From positions 1 to 64,000 of the forward strand of contig NZ_MUYM01000019.1 of the NCBI RefSeq assembly GCF_002150765.1: a stretch of DNA of 64,000 bases, in the 5' to 3' direction. Shown one piece after another: positions 37,941 to 46,408 of this stretch. The notes below the pieces were generated by a model. The model was not told where the DNA came from. It made no database searches and saw nothing but the letters and a program-made list of their open reading frames with translations. Within the stretch, counting starts at the first letter, position 1; the number at the start of each line of letters is the position of its first letter. The stretch is from Lentzea kentuckyensis. Lineage in GTDB: Bacteria; Actinomycetota; Actinomycetes; Mycobacteriales; Pseudonocardiaceae. The translations under genes and the position numbers were made by a program.

Positions 37941-38534
37941 CTAGTTGTGGCAGTCCTGGTTGTTGAGCGCGAGGAACGCCGCGGTGACCTTGCCCTGCTT
38001 GACCCCGAAGACGAACTGGGCGGACGGGTTGTTGTCGGCGACGGCGAAGTACGAGTAGTTCGGCTCCGTCGGCTGCAGGTTGGTGTACTCGGCCTTGAGC
38101 GTCGCCTCGGTCGCGCCGATGCCGACGCCGTCGGACGTCATGTCCGGGGTGAAGACGATGGACGCGACACCGAGCTTCGTGGACACCCAGACGTTCTGGT
38201 CGGTGCCGGTGATCTTGTGCATCGTGCAGCTGTCGGCGGGCATGCCGCCTTCGAGAACGGGACCGATCAGCTTGACGTCGAGTGCCTGCTGGCGCGTCAT
38301 GCCGAGCTTGAGGTCGCCATAGCCGAACGACCCGATCACCGCCTTGCCCGGCGGTAGAGGCGGGTTGGTCACGGTCTGGGTGATGACCTGGGTAGCCACC
38401 GACGGCGTGGTGGTGGTGGCAGTGCTGGATGAGGTGGACGTGGCTGTGTTGTTCGGCGCGGGCGTGGAGGTGCACGCGGCAATTCCAACGGTGGTGACAG
38501 CAATAGCGAGTGCGATCTTGACTGCGTTCTTCAT
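37941..38534 (-). CDS. Lipoprotein paralogous to the downstream sigma-partner domain
   Basis: The 197-residue protein has a lipoprotein signal with lipobox GIAAC near residue 20, then a Ser/Thr linker, then a 125-residue domain. That domain (YGDLKLGMTRQQALDVKL ... LNNQDCHN) matches the outer domain of the membrane protein at 38706-39515 (YGSLALGMQEAEALTTGS ... RLADNDCSSV), including two Cys. ATG 38534 has GGGGGA upstream. No enzymatic motif is seen. Confidence 0.8.
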   Translation of the reverse strand: MKNAVKIALAIAVTTVGIAACTSTPAPNNTATSTSSSTATTTTPSVATQVITQTVTNPPLPPGKAVIGSFGYGDLKLGMTRQQALDVKLIGPVLEGGMPADSCTMHKITGTDQNVWVSTKLGVASIVFTPDMTSDGVGIGATEATLKAEYTNLQPTEPNYSYFAVADNNPSAQFVFGVKQGKVTAAFLALNNQDCHN

Positions 38535-38658
38535 TTCAGTTCCCCCTTTGTTTTTCGGACACCCGTAAGACGCTGCCACCGCGTGGCGGTTGCAAAGTTG
38601 GTTGTCACAGAAAAGTCACGGCGAAGAGGTGTTTTCGACGCCCAAAAAGGGGACGCCA

Positions 38659-38692
38659 AAGTCCCGCCGCACCCCCAAGAGCGGCGGGACTT
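38659..38692 (-). terminator. Terminator of the sigma/partner operon
   Basis: AAGTCCCGCCGC (38659-38670) and GCGGCGGGACTT (38681-38692) form a perfect 12-bp stem just downstream of the membrane protein gene on the minus strand, followed there by a T-rich start. Confidence 0.75.
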
Positions 38693-38705
38693 CAGCTGGA
38701 TTCGA

Positions 38706-39515
38706 TTAGACGGATGAACAGTCGTTGTCGGCCAGGCGCATTCGGACCGTGGTCACGGTGGCGCCGTCGGTTTCGAAGACGTACGACCATTTGGGTGTCG
38801 CGGCCATAGGAACGACCACGTTCGAACCACTTTGTGTGGCGTTCGGATACGCGGTCTTCACGGCTTCCACCGTGGAACCGGCACCGATGTTCTTGGGTGT
38901 CTTGGCGTAACTCGCGAGCGTGATCCGCACGATTCCCTTGACCGGCGAGATGATCACGGCGTTGTTGTCGGGCACCGACTTCGTGGCGTACGCCTTGCAC
39001 CTGCCCTCCGGGTCGGCAGGGCCGCCCGGTTCGACCAGCGATCCGGTCGTCAGGGCCTCGGCCTCCTGCATCCCCAGCGCGAGTGAGCCGTAGCGGCCCG
39101 GTTGCGCCTCCGGGGTGGCGGGCGGTGGCGGGTTGCTCGAGCTCGCCTTGCCCGTGTTGCCGGGGTTGGGCTTGCCGGAGTTCGTGTTGCCGGGGTTCAC
39201 CGGCGGATCGACGGTGACGGTGGCGGTCGAGGTGAACGTGCTGACCGTGACCGTCGTCTGCTGCGTCGAGGAGGTGGATGAAGCGGTCGGCAGCAGTGGG
39301 CCAGCCAGTTCGTCCGGGTTCGGCAGGTGCAGTTCGGTCAGACCGAGCCCGACTCCGGCCAGGGCCACCACGCCGAAGGCTCCCGCTATCGCGGTCCGTC
39401 GCCGGCGGCGCCGAGTGGCTCCGCGGACGATCGAGTCGGTCGCGTCCGGCGTGACGTGGAGTTCCAGCCGATCGTCGCTGAACAGTCTGCGCAGATCGTC
39501 GTCGAGGTCGTCCAC
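38706..39515 (-). CDS. Membrane-anchored putative anti-sigma partner
   Basis: The 269-residue protein has a cytoplasmic N-terminus (about 40 residues, acidic then Arg-rich), one membrane helix (about 42-60), a Thr/Pro/Asn linker, and an outer domain of about 130 residues with two Cys. It begins 3 bases after the stop of an ECF sigma gene, the usual place for a regulator of that sigma. It lacks a zinc-binding anti-sigma motif, so inhibition of the sigma is inferred from context only. Confidence 0.7.
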   Translation of the reverse strand: MDDLDDDLRRLFSDDRLELHVTPDATDSIVRGATRRRRRRTAIAGAFGVVALAGVGLGLTELHLPNPDELAGPLLPTASSTSSTQQTTVTVSTFTSTATVTVDPPVNPGNTNSGKPNPGNTGKASSSNPPPPATPEAQPGRYGSLALGMQEAEALTTGSLVEPGGPADPEGRCKAYATKSVPDNNAVIISPVKGIVRITLASYAKTPKNIGAGSTVEAVKTAYPNATQSGSNVVVPMAATPKWSYVFETDGATVTTVRMRLADNDCSSV

Positions 39516-39518
39516 TGG

Positions 39519-40052
39519 TCAGTCCTTTCCCAGGCGTGTCCGGAGACTCGCCATCGCCTTGCTGCTCTGGCTCTTGACCGTGCCGCACGAGATGCCGAGC
39601 GCGTTCGCGATCTCGGCTTCGGAGAGGTTCTCGTAGTAACGCAGCACGATCACCGCGCGCTGCCGTGGCGGCAGTTCGCGCAGGGCTTGCCAAAGCGGTT
39701 CGTTGTCGAGCCGGCTCAGCTCGGGCGGCACGGCGCCGGTTTCCGGGAACTCCGCCACGAGACTCTCGCGGCGGCGCCGGCGCCAGATGCTGATGTGCGT
39801 GTTGGCCATGGCACGACGGACGTATGCGAGCGGGTCGTCGCCTTTGCGCTGCACCGAGACCCAGCGCGAGCCGACCTTCTCCAGCACGGCCTGCACGAGG
39901 TCGGACGCGTCGTGCGGATTTCCGGTCAGTGCATGGCCATAACGCAGAAGTCCGGGCATGGACATGCGCACGAACTCCGCGAAATCCCCCACGGCTTCCG
40001 CTCTTCCCCCGCCGCTTTCGGCGGCCAACTCCAGTCTCAGCACCGCCGTCAC
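39519..40052 (-). CDS. SigE-family ECF sigma factor
   Basis: The 177-residue protein has region 2 (MPGLLRYGHALTGNPHDASD, with DLVQAVLEKV) and region 4 (LPPRQRAVIVLRYYENLSEA, then ISCGTVKSQSSKAMASLR). This is the SigE family common in actinobacteria. It is first in an operon with the membrane protein at 38706. No promoter was identified in the 75-base gap behind it. Confidence 0.9.
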   Translation of the reverse strand: MTAVLRLELAAESGGGRAEAVGDFAEFVRMSMPGLLRYGHALTGNPHDASDLVQAVLEKVGSRWVSVQRKGDDPLAYVRRAMANTHISIWRRRRRESLVAEFPETGAVPPELSRLDNEPLWQALRELPPRQRAVIVLRYYENLSEAEIANALGISCGTVKSQSSKAMASLRTRLGKD

Positions 40053-40127
40053 GGCACACCCCCCTCCCCGAAGCGACTGGCTTCGAGGAGTTCACGCCCG
40101 GCCGTGCGGAACGGTTGCCCCACTAAA

Positions 40128-40463
40128 TCACAGAACGGCAACTGCTTCCGGTAGAACGAACGAGCCGTCAGGCTCGCACGGGAAGTCGTGGGCCTCCAGC
40201 ACCGCCGCGACCGGGATCTTCCCGTACACGTGCGGGAACCACAGCGGTGAGTCCGGCACGGCTTCCCAGCGCACCGGCACGTCGAGCAGCTTCGGGTCGA
40301 TCACGAGCAACAGCAGCCCGCTCTGGCCGCGGTAGAACTTGCCGGCCGTCACGTGCACGACTCCGCGATCGGAGCAGTGCACGAACTCCTCGCCGTCCGG
40401 CGCGATCGAACCGGCCGACCGGGCCGCAGCCCAGCCGGCCGTCGAGATGATGTGCAGCAGCAC
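40128..40463 (-). CDS. DUF952 family protein
   Basis: The 111-residue protein matches DUF952: FVHCSDRGVVHVTAGKFYRG near residue 27, LLLLVIDPKLLDVPVRWE, and FPHVYGKIPVAAVLE. The family resembles glutathione S-transferase-related or ADP-ribosyl-like small folds, but the function is not known. GTG 40463 follows AAGGAG by 10 bases on the minus strand. It lies behind a cluster of DnaA-box-like sequences. Confidence 0.88.
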   Translation of the reverse strand: MLLHIISTAGWAAARSAGSIAPDGEEFVHCSDRGVVHVTAGKFYRGQSGLLLLVIDPKLLDVPVRWEAVPDSPLWFPHVYGKIPVAAVLEAHDFPCEPDGSFVLPEAVAVL

Positions 40464-40499
40464 TTATCCACAGCTCCTTGTGGACAACCCTGTGGACAG
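40464..40499. promoter_or_regulatory. Three DnaA-box-like sites
   Basis: TTATCCACA (40464-40472, plus), and on the minus strand TTGTCCACA (40479-40487) and CTGTCCACA (40491-40499). The second is the exact actinobacterial DnaA box. They fill the 38-base gap between the DUF5926 and DUF952 genes and may bind DnaA. Confidence 0.45.
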
Positions 40500-40501
40500 A
40501 G

Positions 40502-41437
40502 TCATCGAAGCGTGATCTGACGGCCGCGCAGGCCGTCACGGGCACGACGCTCGGCGTCGCTCAGCGGCTCGTCGGAGGCCAGCGCCTCCAGCAAACGCTT
40601 GCCCAGCGCCTCGGCCGGGTCGGCCCACTCGCGGGCGTGCATCTCGCGGTCGAGGTCCCAGACCGGCACCAGCAGGCCGTGCGCGCGGAACGAACCGGCG
40701 TACCGCGAGCCCTCGCCCAGGTCCAGCTCACCGCGGGCGGCCAGGCGGGCCATCGCGGGCAGCAACTTCTCCTCGGGCTCGGGACGGACCCAGCGCAGGT
40801 GCGCCTTGTCGCCCGCGTCCACCCAGTACGCGGCCTTCACGCCGGGAGCGTCGAGGCGTTCGGTCGGCAGGATCGCCGCGTTCGCCCGCTCCAGCGACAG
40901 CGCCACCTCACCGGTGGGCTCGGTGCCCTCTGGCATCCACCACACGAAGTCGGTGTGCAGCACGGGCGTGATCTCGGCATCGGTGTCGAGCAGGTCCTGC
41001 AGCCGGCCGGGGTTCTCGCCGCCGTCCGGGCCGACGACCGGCAGCACGTCACCGGTCTTGGCCTGCTGCGCCCACTGCAGCGCCCGCGCCAGGTCGCGGC
41101 TGATGTCACCGGAGCGCGTCTGCACCTGCAGACCCACGAACGGGACGTCGTCGCCGCGGATCAGCCCGGCGGCGGCCATCGGCAGCACCGTGGCGAGCGT
41201 GACCTCGCGACCGTCCTTGACCGGCAGCTTCGCGATCGCCGACGGCACGAACTCGCGCAGCGCGATCAGCTCGCACTCGGCGGCCAGGCCCTCGAACGGC
41301 CGGGACACGATCACGTCCGTCGCGCCACCGGGCGCGCCGTGGCAGGCCTTGTAGCGCTTGCCGGACCCGCACGGGCAGGGCTGCTTCGGGTTGATCCCGT
41401 CCTTCGGTGCGTCCTTGACCGCGGTCCGCTTGGCCAC
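40502..41437 (-). CDS. SEC-C motif protein (DUF5926)
   Basis: The 311-residue protein has a SEC-C zinc motif at the N-terminus (PCPCGSGKRYKACHG, residues about 20-34), like the tail of SecA, followed by a conserved actinobacterial domain of unknown function. The SEC-C motif binds Zn and often SecB or ribosomes. Nothing else here points to secretion. It lies 26 bases after the cytosolic phosphodiesterase gene and could share a transcript with it. Confidence 0.88.
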   Translation of the reverse strand: MAKRTAVKDAPKDGINPKQPCPCGSGKRYKACHGAPGGATDVIVSRPFEGLAAECELIALREFVPSAIAKLPVKDGREVTLATVLPMAAAGLIRGDDVPFVGLQVQTRSGDISRDLARALQWAQQAKTGDVLPVVGPDGGENPGRLQDLLDTDAEITPVLHTDFVWWMPEGTEPTGEVALSLERANAAILPTERLDAPGVKAAYWVDAGDKAHLRWVRPEPEEKLLPAMARLAARGELDLGEGSRYAGSFRAHGLLVPVWDLDREMHAREWADPAEALGKRLLEALASDEPLSDAERRARDGLRGRQITLR

Positions 41438-41463
41438 CTTGGCCCTCCTCGTGCTCAGGCTTG

Positions 41464-42204
41464 TCAGGTGGCCAAATTAGCCGTCAGCAGGCGGCGGGTG
41501 TACGCCGGGGCATTGGTCGCGAGGTAGCGGACCCCCAGGTCACGGCACAGCGCGACGTCCTCTGGGCTGTCCACCGTCCAGACGTACGTCTCGTGGCCCG
41601 CCCGCCTGGCCCGATCGACGTAATCGGGGTCGTTGCGGAGCACGTGCACGCCGGGTCCGGTGTAGTCGGCGAACGACGGCAGCGCGCCGCCGCGGTATCG
41701 GCCGAGGCGGTCGAGCAGCAACACCGTGCGGATGTCCGGCGCCTGCTCCCGGAACGCCTTAACGGCCGTTGGCGAGAACGACATCATGACGATCTGCGCG
41801 TTGAGATCGTGCTTCTTCAGCGTCTCGACGAGCTTGCGCTCGACCTCGTTGCGATACCGGACCGGGTGCTTGGTCTCGACGAAGAGCTCCACATTGGTGC
41901 CCTTGACCAGCTCCAGCAGCTCGTCGAGCACGAGCAGCTCGGCCGGCTGACCGTGACGGTGCCAGCTGCCGTAGTCGTACTTCTGCAGCTCTTCGAGCGT
42001 GAGCGCACTGACCGTGCCACGGCCGTTCGACGTGCGAGTGAGCGTGCGGTCGTGCACACACACGATCTCGCCGTCCTTCGACAACCGGATGTCGCACTCC
42101 AGGCCGTCCGCACCCTCCTTCACAGCCAGCTCGTAGGCGCCGATGGTGTGCTCGGGACGGTCGGTGGACGCACCACGGTGCGCGACGACGGAAGGTAGCT
42201 GCAC
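41464..42204 (-). CDS. Cytosolic glycerophosphodiester phosphodiesterase
   Basis: GDPD enzymes hydrolyse glycerophosphodiesters to glycerol 3-phosphate and alcohols. The 246-residue protein has the catalytic VVAHRGASTDRPEHT at the start, EGADGLECDIRLSKDGEIV with Glu and Asp, and VCVHDRTLTR; ELFVETKHP follows. No signal peptide is present. GTG 42204 is chosen because a TATCGT box lies 8 bases upstream; ATG 42243-42246 would add 14 residues across that box. Confidence 0.9.
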   Translation of the reverse strand: MQLPSVVAHRGASTDRPEHTIGAYELAVKEGADGLECDIRLSKDGEIVCVHDRTLTRTSNGRGTVSALTLEELQKYDYGSWHRHGQPAELLVLDELLELVKGTNVELFVETKHPVRYRNEVERKLVETLKKHDLNAQIVMMSFSPTAVKAFREQAPDIRTVLLLDRLGRYRGGALPSFADYTGPGVHVLRNDPDYVDRARRAGHETYVWTVDSPEDVALCRDLGVRYLATNAPAYTRRLLTANLAT

Positions 42205-42212
42205 AAGTACGA

Positions 42213-42218
42213 ACGATA
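42213..42218 (-). promoter_or_regulatory. Probable -10 box of the GDPD gene
   Basis: On the minus strand TATCGT lies 8 bases before GTG 42204, with TGACTC 18 bases further upstream as a possible -35. This supports a leaderless mRNA. Confidence 0.5.
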
Positions 42219-42280
42219 GTTCCTGCGCAACAATTTGAGTCATCAATCAAATGAGCGTGGACGAAACGCCGATCGCGACT

Positions 42281-42286
42281 TACCGT
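42281..42286 (+). promoter_or_regulatory. Probable -10 box of the P450 gene
   Basis: TACCGT lies 8 bases before GTG 42295 with no ribosome binding site between, again pointing to a leaderless transcript. Confidence 0.45.
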
Positions 42287-42294
42287 CCCGCCTT

Positions 42295-43482
42295 GTGACG
42301 TTCGACCAGCGTGATCCCGCGTTCATCGCCGACCCGTACCCGGCCTTCGCCGCCCTGCGCGAAGCCGGTGAGGTGCATCACCACGAGCAGATGGATGTCG
42401 CGGTCGCCGTCTCGCACGCCGCCTGCTCGGCCGTGCTGCGACATCGCTCGCTCGGCCGCATCTGGTCGGACGTGAAGCCGGTGGAGCAGTTCATGTCGTT
42501 CAACCTCCTGCATCGCAACTCGCTGCTGGAGAACGAGCCGCCCACGCACACCCGCCTGCGCCGCCTGGTCGCCGCCGCGTTCGGCCGCGGCCACGTCGAG
42601 CGCCTGCGCCCGTGGGTCGCCGACCTGGCGGACCGGCTGGTCGACGAGCTCGTTGCCCAGATCAAGGACCAGGGTCAGGCCGACCTGCTCGCCCACGTCG
42701 CCGCGCCGCTGCCGGTCGAGGTGATCGCCGAACTGCTCGGCGTCCCCGGCGAGGACCGCTACCTGCTGCAACCGTGGTCGAACGCCATCGTGAAGATGTA
42801 CGAGTACGGCCTGCCCGCCGAACAGCAGCAGGCCGCCGAACGCGCCGCCACCGAGTTCGTCGCCTACCTGCGCGAGCTGATCGCGCTGCGCCGCAAGAAC
42901 CCCAGCTCGGACCTCGTCTCCGACCTGGTCGCGGTCACCGACACCGACGGCGCCCGGCTCACCGAGGACGAACTGGTCGCCACCGCGGTGCTGCTGCTGA
43001 TGGCAGGCCACGAAGCGACGGTGAACGTCATCGGCAACGGCGTCTACGCACTGATGCAGCACCGCTCGCAGTGGGAGCGCCTCTCGCCGTCGATGATGCC
43101 CACCGCCGTTGAAGAACTCATCCGCTACGACTCGCCGTTGCAGCTGTTCGAACGCACGGCCACCGAACGCGTCGAGATCGCCGGCCACGTCATCGAGCCC
43201 GGCGAGAAGATCGCCGCGCTGCTCGGTGCCGCCGCGCGCGACCCGTTGGTCTTCGAGAACCCGGACACGCTCGACGTCGGCCGTGAGAAGAACCAGCACC
43301 TCGGGTTCGGCATGGGCATCCACTACTGCCTGGGTGCGCCGCTGGCCCGCATCGAGGTGGAGGCGGCGCTGTCCTCGTTGCACCGCAAGCTGCCCGGCGC
43401 GGTGCTGGCCGAGGAACCGAACCGGCGTGCCGAGTTCGTGATCCGCGGCCTGCACTCACTGCCTCTCGGCAACGGTGCGTGA
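42295..43482 (+). CDS. Cytochrome P450
   Basis: The 395-residue protein is a soluble class I P450. The I-helix oxygen site reads LLMAGHEATVN near residue 240, the K-helix ExxR is EELIRYDSP, and the heme loop is LGFGMGIHYCLGAPLAR with the proximal Cys near residue 347. No ferredoxin or ferredoxin reductase gene is adjacent. The substrate cannot be read. Upstream in-frame GTG/ATG codons exist, but a -10 box falls just before GTG 42295. Confidence 0.93.
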   Translation: MTFDQRDPAFIADPYPAFAALREAGEVHHHEQMDVAVAVSHAACSAVLRHRSLGRIWSDVKPVEQFMSFNLLHRNSLLENEPPTHTRLRRLVAAAFGRGHVERLRPWVADLADRLVDELVAQIKDQGQADLLAHVAAPLPVEVIAELLGVPGEDRYLLQPWSNAIVKMYEYGLPAEQQQAAERAATEFVAYLRELIALRRKNPSSDLVSDLVAVTDTDGARLTEDELVATAVLLLMAGHEATVNVIGNGVYALMQHRSQWERLSPSMMPTAVEELIRYDSPLQLFERTATERVEIAGHVIEPGEKIAALLGAAARDPLVFENPDTLDVGREKNQHLGFGMGIHYCLGAPLARIEVEAALSSLHRKLPGAVLAEEPNRRAEFVIRGLHSLPLGNGA

Positions 43483-43484
43483 CC

Positions 43485-43506
43485 GGCCGACCCGAGCACT
43501 TCGGCC
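43485..43506 (+). terminator. Hairpin after the P450 gene
   Basis: GGCCGA (43485-43490) and TCGGCC (43501-43506) pair, followed shortly by a second TCGGCCTTTAA. The gap 43483-43691 otherwise shows nothing definite. Confidence 0.4.
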
Positions 43507-43691
43507 AGTACATCGGCCTTTAATGAGTCAGCACGGAGGCAGTTCACCGAGCGCGTGTTTACCCTGATGATTCGGCCCCGCTCGACCGTTGATCCTTGCA
43601 GCAACCTTCCCGCCCGGCCGCCAACCCGTCCATTGGACGTCGGCGCACGGTGCGGGGACCGCGCAGGCGTCCCAGCGCTGTGGAGAAAGCC

Positions 43692-45377
43692 ATGCGCAGA
43701 CGTTTGATGATCGCGGGCGCCGCGGTGTCCGCATTCGTGCTCGGCCTGCTCGGACCCGCAGGCGTCGCCGTAGCCGGTCCGGTCGGTGTCGCAGCCGGTT
43801 TCGAGGACGACGACGCGAACCTCGCCCCGCAAGCATCGATCAACTTCGACTGGAACAGCTTCTCGCCCGCCACCTGGACGGGCACCGTCGGCACAAGAAC
43901 CGCGAACAAGGTCACCTCCGGCTGGACCTTCACCGGCCTGGAGGACCGCCAGGCGACCACCTCCGACTCCGGCTTCGCCGGTGGCACCAAGCAGGACGAC
44001 ACCTGTCCGACCGTCGGCACGGCGAAGGCGTCCAACAAGGACGACCTCAAGCGCGTCTACGTCGCGAGCAAGACCGTCGGCACCAGTGTGTTCCTGACAC
44101 TCGCGTGGGTGCGCATCCCGCAGAACACCACTTCGCCGTCCGCGCACGTGGCGTTCGAGTTCAACAAGGGCACGACGTCCTGCGGCGCGTCCGGGCTCGT
44201 GCAGCGGACCGCGGGCGACATGCTGATCGTCTACGACTTCGAGGGCGGCGGCACGCCGGTCCTGAAGCTGTCGCGCTGGATCACGTCCGGCAGCTGTGAG
44301 GTCGGCAGCAACTCCCCGCCGTGCTGGAGCGTCGCGACCACGCTGACCAGCGGTGTCGCCGAGGCCAAGGTCAACACTGCCGACCCGGCGCAGGACACTG
44401 TCGCGCCGGCGACCGAGACGCTCGGCCTGCACGAGTTCGGTGAGGCCGGCATCAACCTGACCGCCGCCGGCGTCTTCGCGCCCGGCGTGTGCGAGGGCTT
44501 CGGCAAGGCCTACGCGGTCAGCCGCAGCTCCGGCCAGTCGTCGACCGCGCAGATGAAGGACCTGGTCGGACCGGGCAACGTCAACATCCGCAACTGCGGT
44601 ACCGCGGCCGTCACCAAGCTCGGCAGCGACGGCGGCAGCCAGGCCGGCGCCGTCTTCACGCTGTACAACGGCACCGGAACCGGCGGCACGGTCCGCGGCA
44701 CCTGCACCGTGCAGGCGAACGGCTCGTGCACCCCGCAGTTCACCGACCTGCCCGTCGGCACCTACACCCTCGACGAGACAACGATTCCCGCCGGTTACGA
44801 CAAGGATCCGACCCTGCCGTACACGTTCACCATCGCGGCAGGCGAGAACAAGTCGCTGACGTTCACCGACCCGGCCAATCCGGCGACCGTGAACGTGGCG
44901 AAGACGGACGACGCCGGCGCCGCGGTGCCAGGAGCGGTCTTCACGCTCTACAACGGCACTGGCACAAGCGGAACCGTGGTCGGCACCTGCACCACGGACG
45001 CCGCCGGTGTCTGCCAGCCGCCGTTCGCGAACCTGCCCGCGGGCACGTACACGATCGACGAGACGACCACCCCGACCGGCTACACGAAGGACTCGGACCT
45101 GCCAGAGACCTTCACCGTCGCACGCGGCGAAACGAAGAACCTCGCGTACACGAACCCGAGGACCTTCAAGGTGATCGTGCTCGTCTGCCGTGAGGCCGAC
45201 AGCTCGCTGTACCCGAGCGCGGTCACGATCGACGGTCAGGCCGCGGGCAACTCGCTGTCCTCGGCGCAGGCGACGTCGGCCGGATTGAGCGAAGCGGCGC
45301 TGTGCGGCATCACGACCGGCCAGCGCGGTGGTCTGCAGACCGGCAACCACTCCGCCAACCCCGTCGCGATCAACTAA
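43692..45377 (+). CDS. Secreted protein with two SpaA/Cna-B-type domains
   Basis: The 561-residue protein has a signal peptide (MRRRLMIAGAAVSAFVLGLL, cut after AVAG), a unique 280-residue N-terminal domain with several Cys, and two tandem prealbumin-like repeats. These share VFTLYNGTGT, GTYT[LI]DETT and GY-KD near residues 315-400 and 410-490. A 60-residue C-terminal domain follows. There is no LPxTG signal or C-terminal anchor and no sortase gene, so it is probably released. GGAGAA at 43682 precedes ATG 43692. Confidence 0.88.
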   Translation: MRRRLMIAGAAVSAFVLGLLGPAGVAVAGPVGVAAGFEDDDANLAPQASINFDWNSFSPATWTGTVGTRTANKVTSGWTFTGLEDRQATTSDSGFAGGTKQDDTCPTVGTAKASNKDDLKRVYVASKTVGTSVFLTLAWVRIPQNTTSPSAHVAFEFNKGTTSCGASGLVQRTAGDMLIVYDFEGGGTPVLKLSRWITSGSCEVGSNSPPCWSVATTLTSGVAEAKVNTADPAQDTVAPATETLGLHEFGEAGINLTAAGVFAPGVCEGFGKAYAVSRSSGQSSTAQMKDLVGPGNVNIRNCGTAAVTKLGSDGGSQAGAVFTLYNGTGTGGTVRGTCTVQANGSCTPQFTDLPVGTYTLDETTIPAGYDKDPTLPYTFTIAAGENKSLTFTDPANPATVNVAKTDDAGAAVPGAVFTLYNGTGTSGTVVGTCTTDAAGVCQPPFANLPAGTYTIDETTTPTGYTKDSDLPETFTVARGETKNLAYTNPRTFKVIVLVCREADSSLYPSAVTIDGQAAGNSLSSAQATSAGLSEAALCGITTGQRGGLQTGNHSANPVAIN

Positions 45378-46342
45378 CGACGCGGATACCGCTTGGGGAG
45401 CTTGAACCCGCGCTCCTTCAGCACCTTCCGCAAGCGATCCGGGTAGTCGGTGATCAGGCCGTCGATCCCGGTGTCGATCATCTCGTGCATCCGTGACTGC
45501 TCGTCCACGGTCCACGGGATGACGGCGAGGCCCTGTCCGTGGGCTTCGGTGACCAGTTCCTTCGTGGTCATCGTGTGCACCGGGGACAGGGCCTTCGCGC
45601 CGAAACTGCGAACCGCTTTGGGAACGCTGCCGCCGAAGTCGTCCAGGTTCAGCCCGCCGGTCCACGGCGAGCCTGGCCGCAGGAACTCCGGCTGCGTCAG
45701 CGCCACCAGCGGGATGCGCGGCTCGACCTCGCGCACACGCATCAAGGTGCCCCAGTCGAACGACTGGATGGTCACGTTCGTCAGGAAGCCGGACCGGCGG
45801 ATCTCGCGGACAGCGCGCTGCACGAACTGTTCGCGCGGCGCGGTCTCGTGCGGCGCGGCGGCCTCGACCTTGGTCTCGATGTTGAAGCGGATGCCCCATG
45901 CGTGATGCCTGCGGGCCAGGTCGAAGAGCTCGGCCAGGGTGGGCATCCGGGCGCCCGGCGAGAGTTCCTGGTCCGGGTACTGCGACCAGCGCGTGCTGCC
46001 GCAGTCCAACGTCCGCACCTGCGCGAACGTCAGGTCCTTCACGTACTTGCCGGCGTAGGGGAACTCCGGATCGCCGGGGAACGCGGGCGCGGTGTCGAGG
46101 CACTTCGCCGGGTTCGTCTTCCGGTCGTGGGTGATGACCTCACGGCCGTCCTTGGTGATCTGGAGGTCGAGTTCCAGGGTCGTCACGCCGAGTTCGAGCG
46201 CCTTGCCGAACGCCTTGAGCGTGCTCTCCACGGTCAGGCCGATGCCACCGCGGTGAGCCTGGAGATCGAACTCCCTGTGGTGCGCCTGGGCGACGCCTGG
46301 TGTGGCCATTGCGATCACCAGAGCCCCGATGAGTGTCCGCAT
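45374..46342 (-). CDS. Secreted glycerophosphodiester phosphodiesterase
   Basis: The 322-residue protein has a short signal peptide (cut near GVAQA), then the GDPD core: DLQAHRGGIGLTVESTLKAF, TTLELDLQITKDGREVITHD and RFNIETKVE. It is the outer counterpart of the cytosolic enzyme at 41464, which would take up cleaved glycerophosphodiesters. Its stop overlaps the SpaA-domain gene stop on the other strand by four bases. Confidence 0.92.
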   Translation of the reverse strand: MRTLIGALVIAMATPGVAQAHHREFDLQAHRGGIGLTVESTLKAFGKALELGVTTLELDLQITKDGREVITHDRKTNPAKCLDTAPAFPGDPEFPYAGKYVKDLTFAQVRTLDCGSTRWSQYPDQELSPGARMPTLAELFDLARRHHAWGIRFNIETKVEAAAPHETAPREQFVQRAVREIRRSGFLTNVTIQSFDWGTLMRVREVEPRIPLVALTQPEFLRPGSPWTGGLNLDDFGGSVPKAVRSFGAKALSPVHTMTTKELVTEAHGQGLAVIPWTVDEQSRMHEMIDTGIDGLITDYPDRLRKVLKERGFKLPKRYPRR

Positions 46343-46408
46343 CAGTCCAACCTGGCACTGACCCCGGACGCCGGGAAGGTCCTTGCGTACGAACGTCGCC
46401 TGAACAGA

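Noticed and set aside
43323..46103. 926-codon minus-strand frame across P450 and SpaA genes
   Set aside because: It is antisense to two conserved genes. Only its upstream part is shared in phase with the GDPD region, not in its reading frame.
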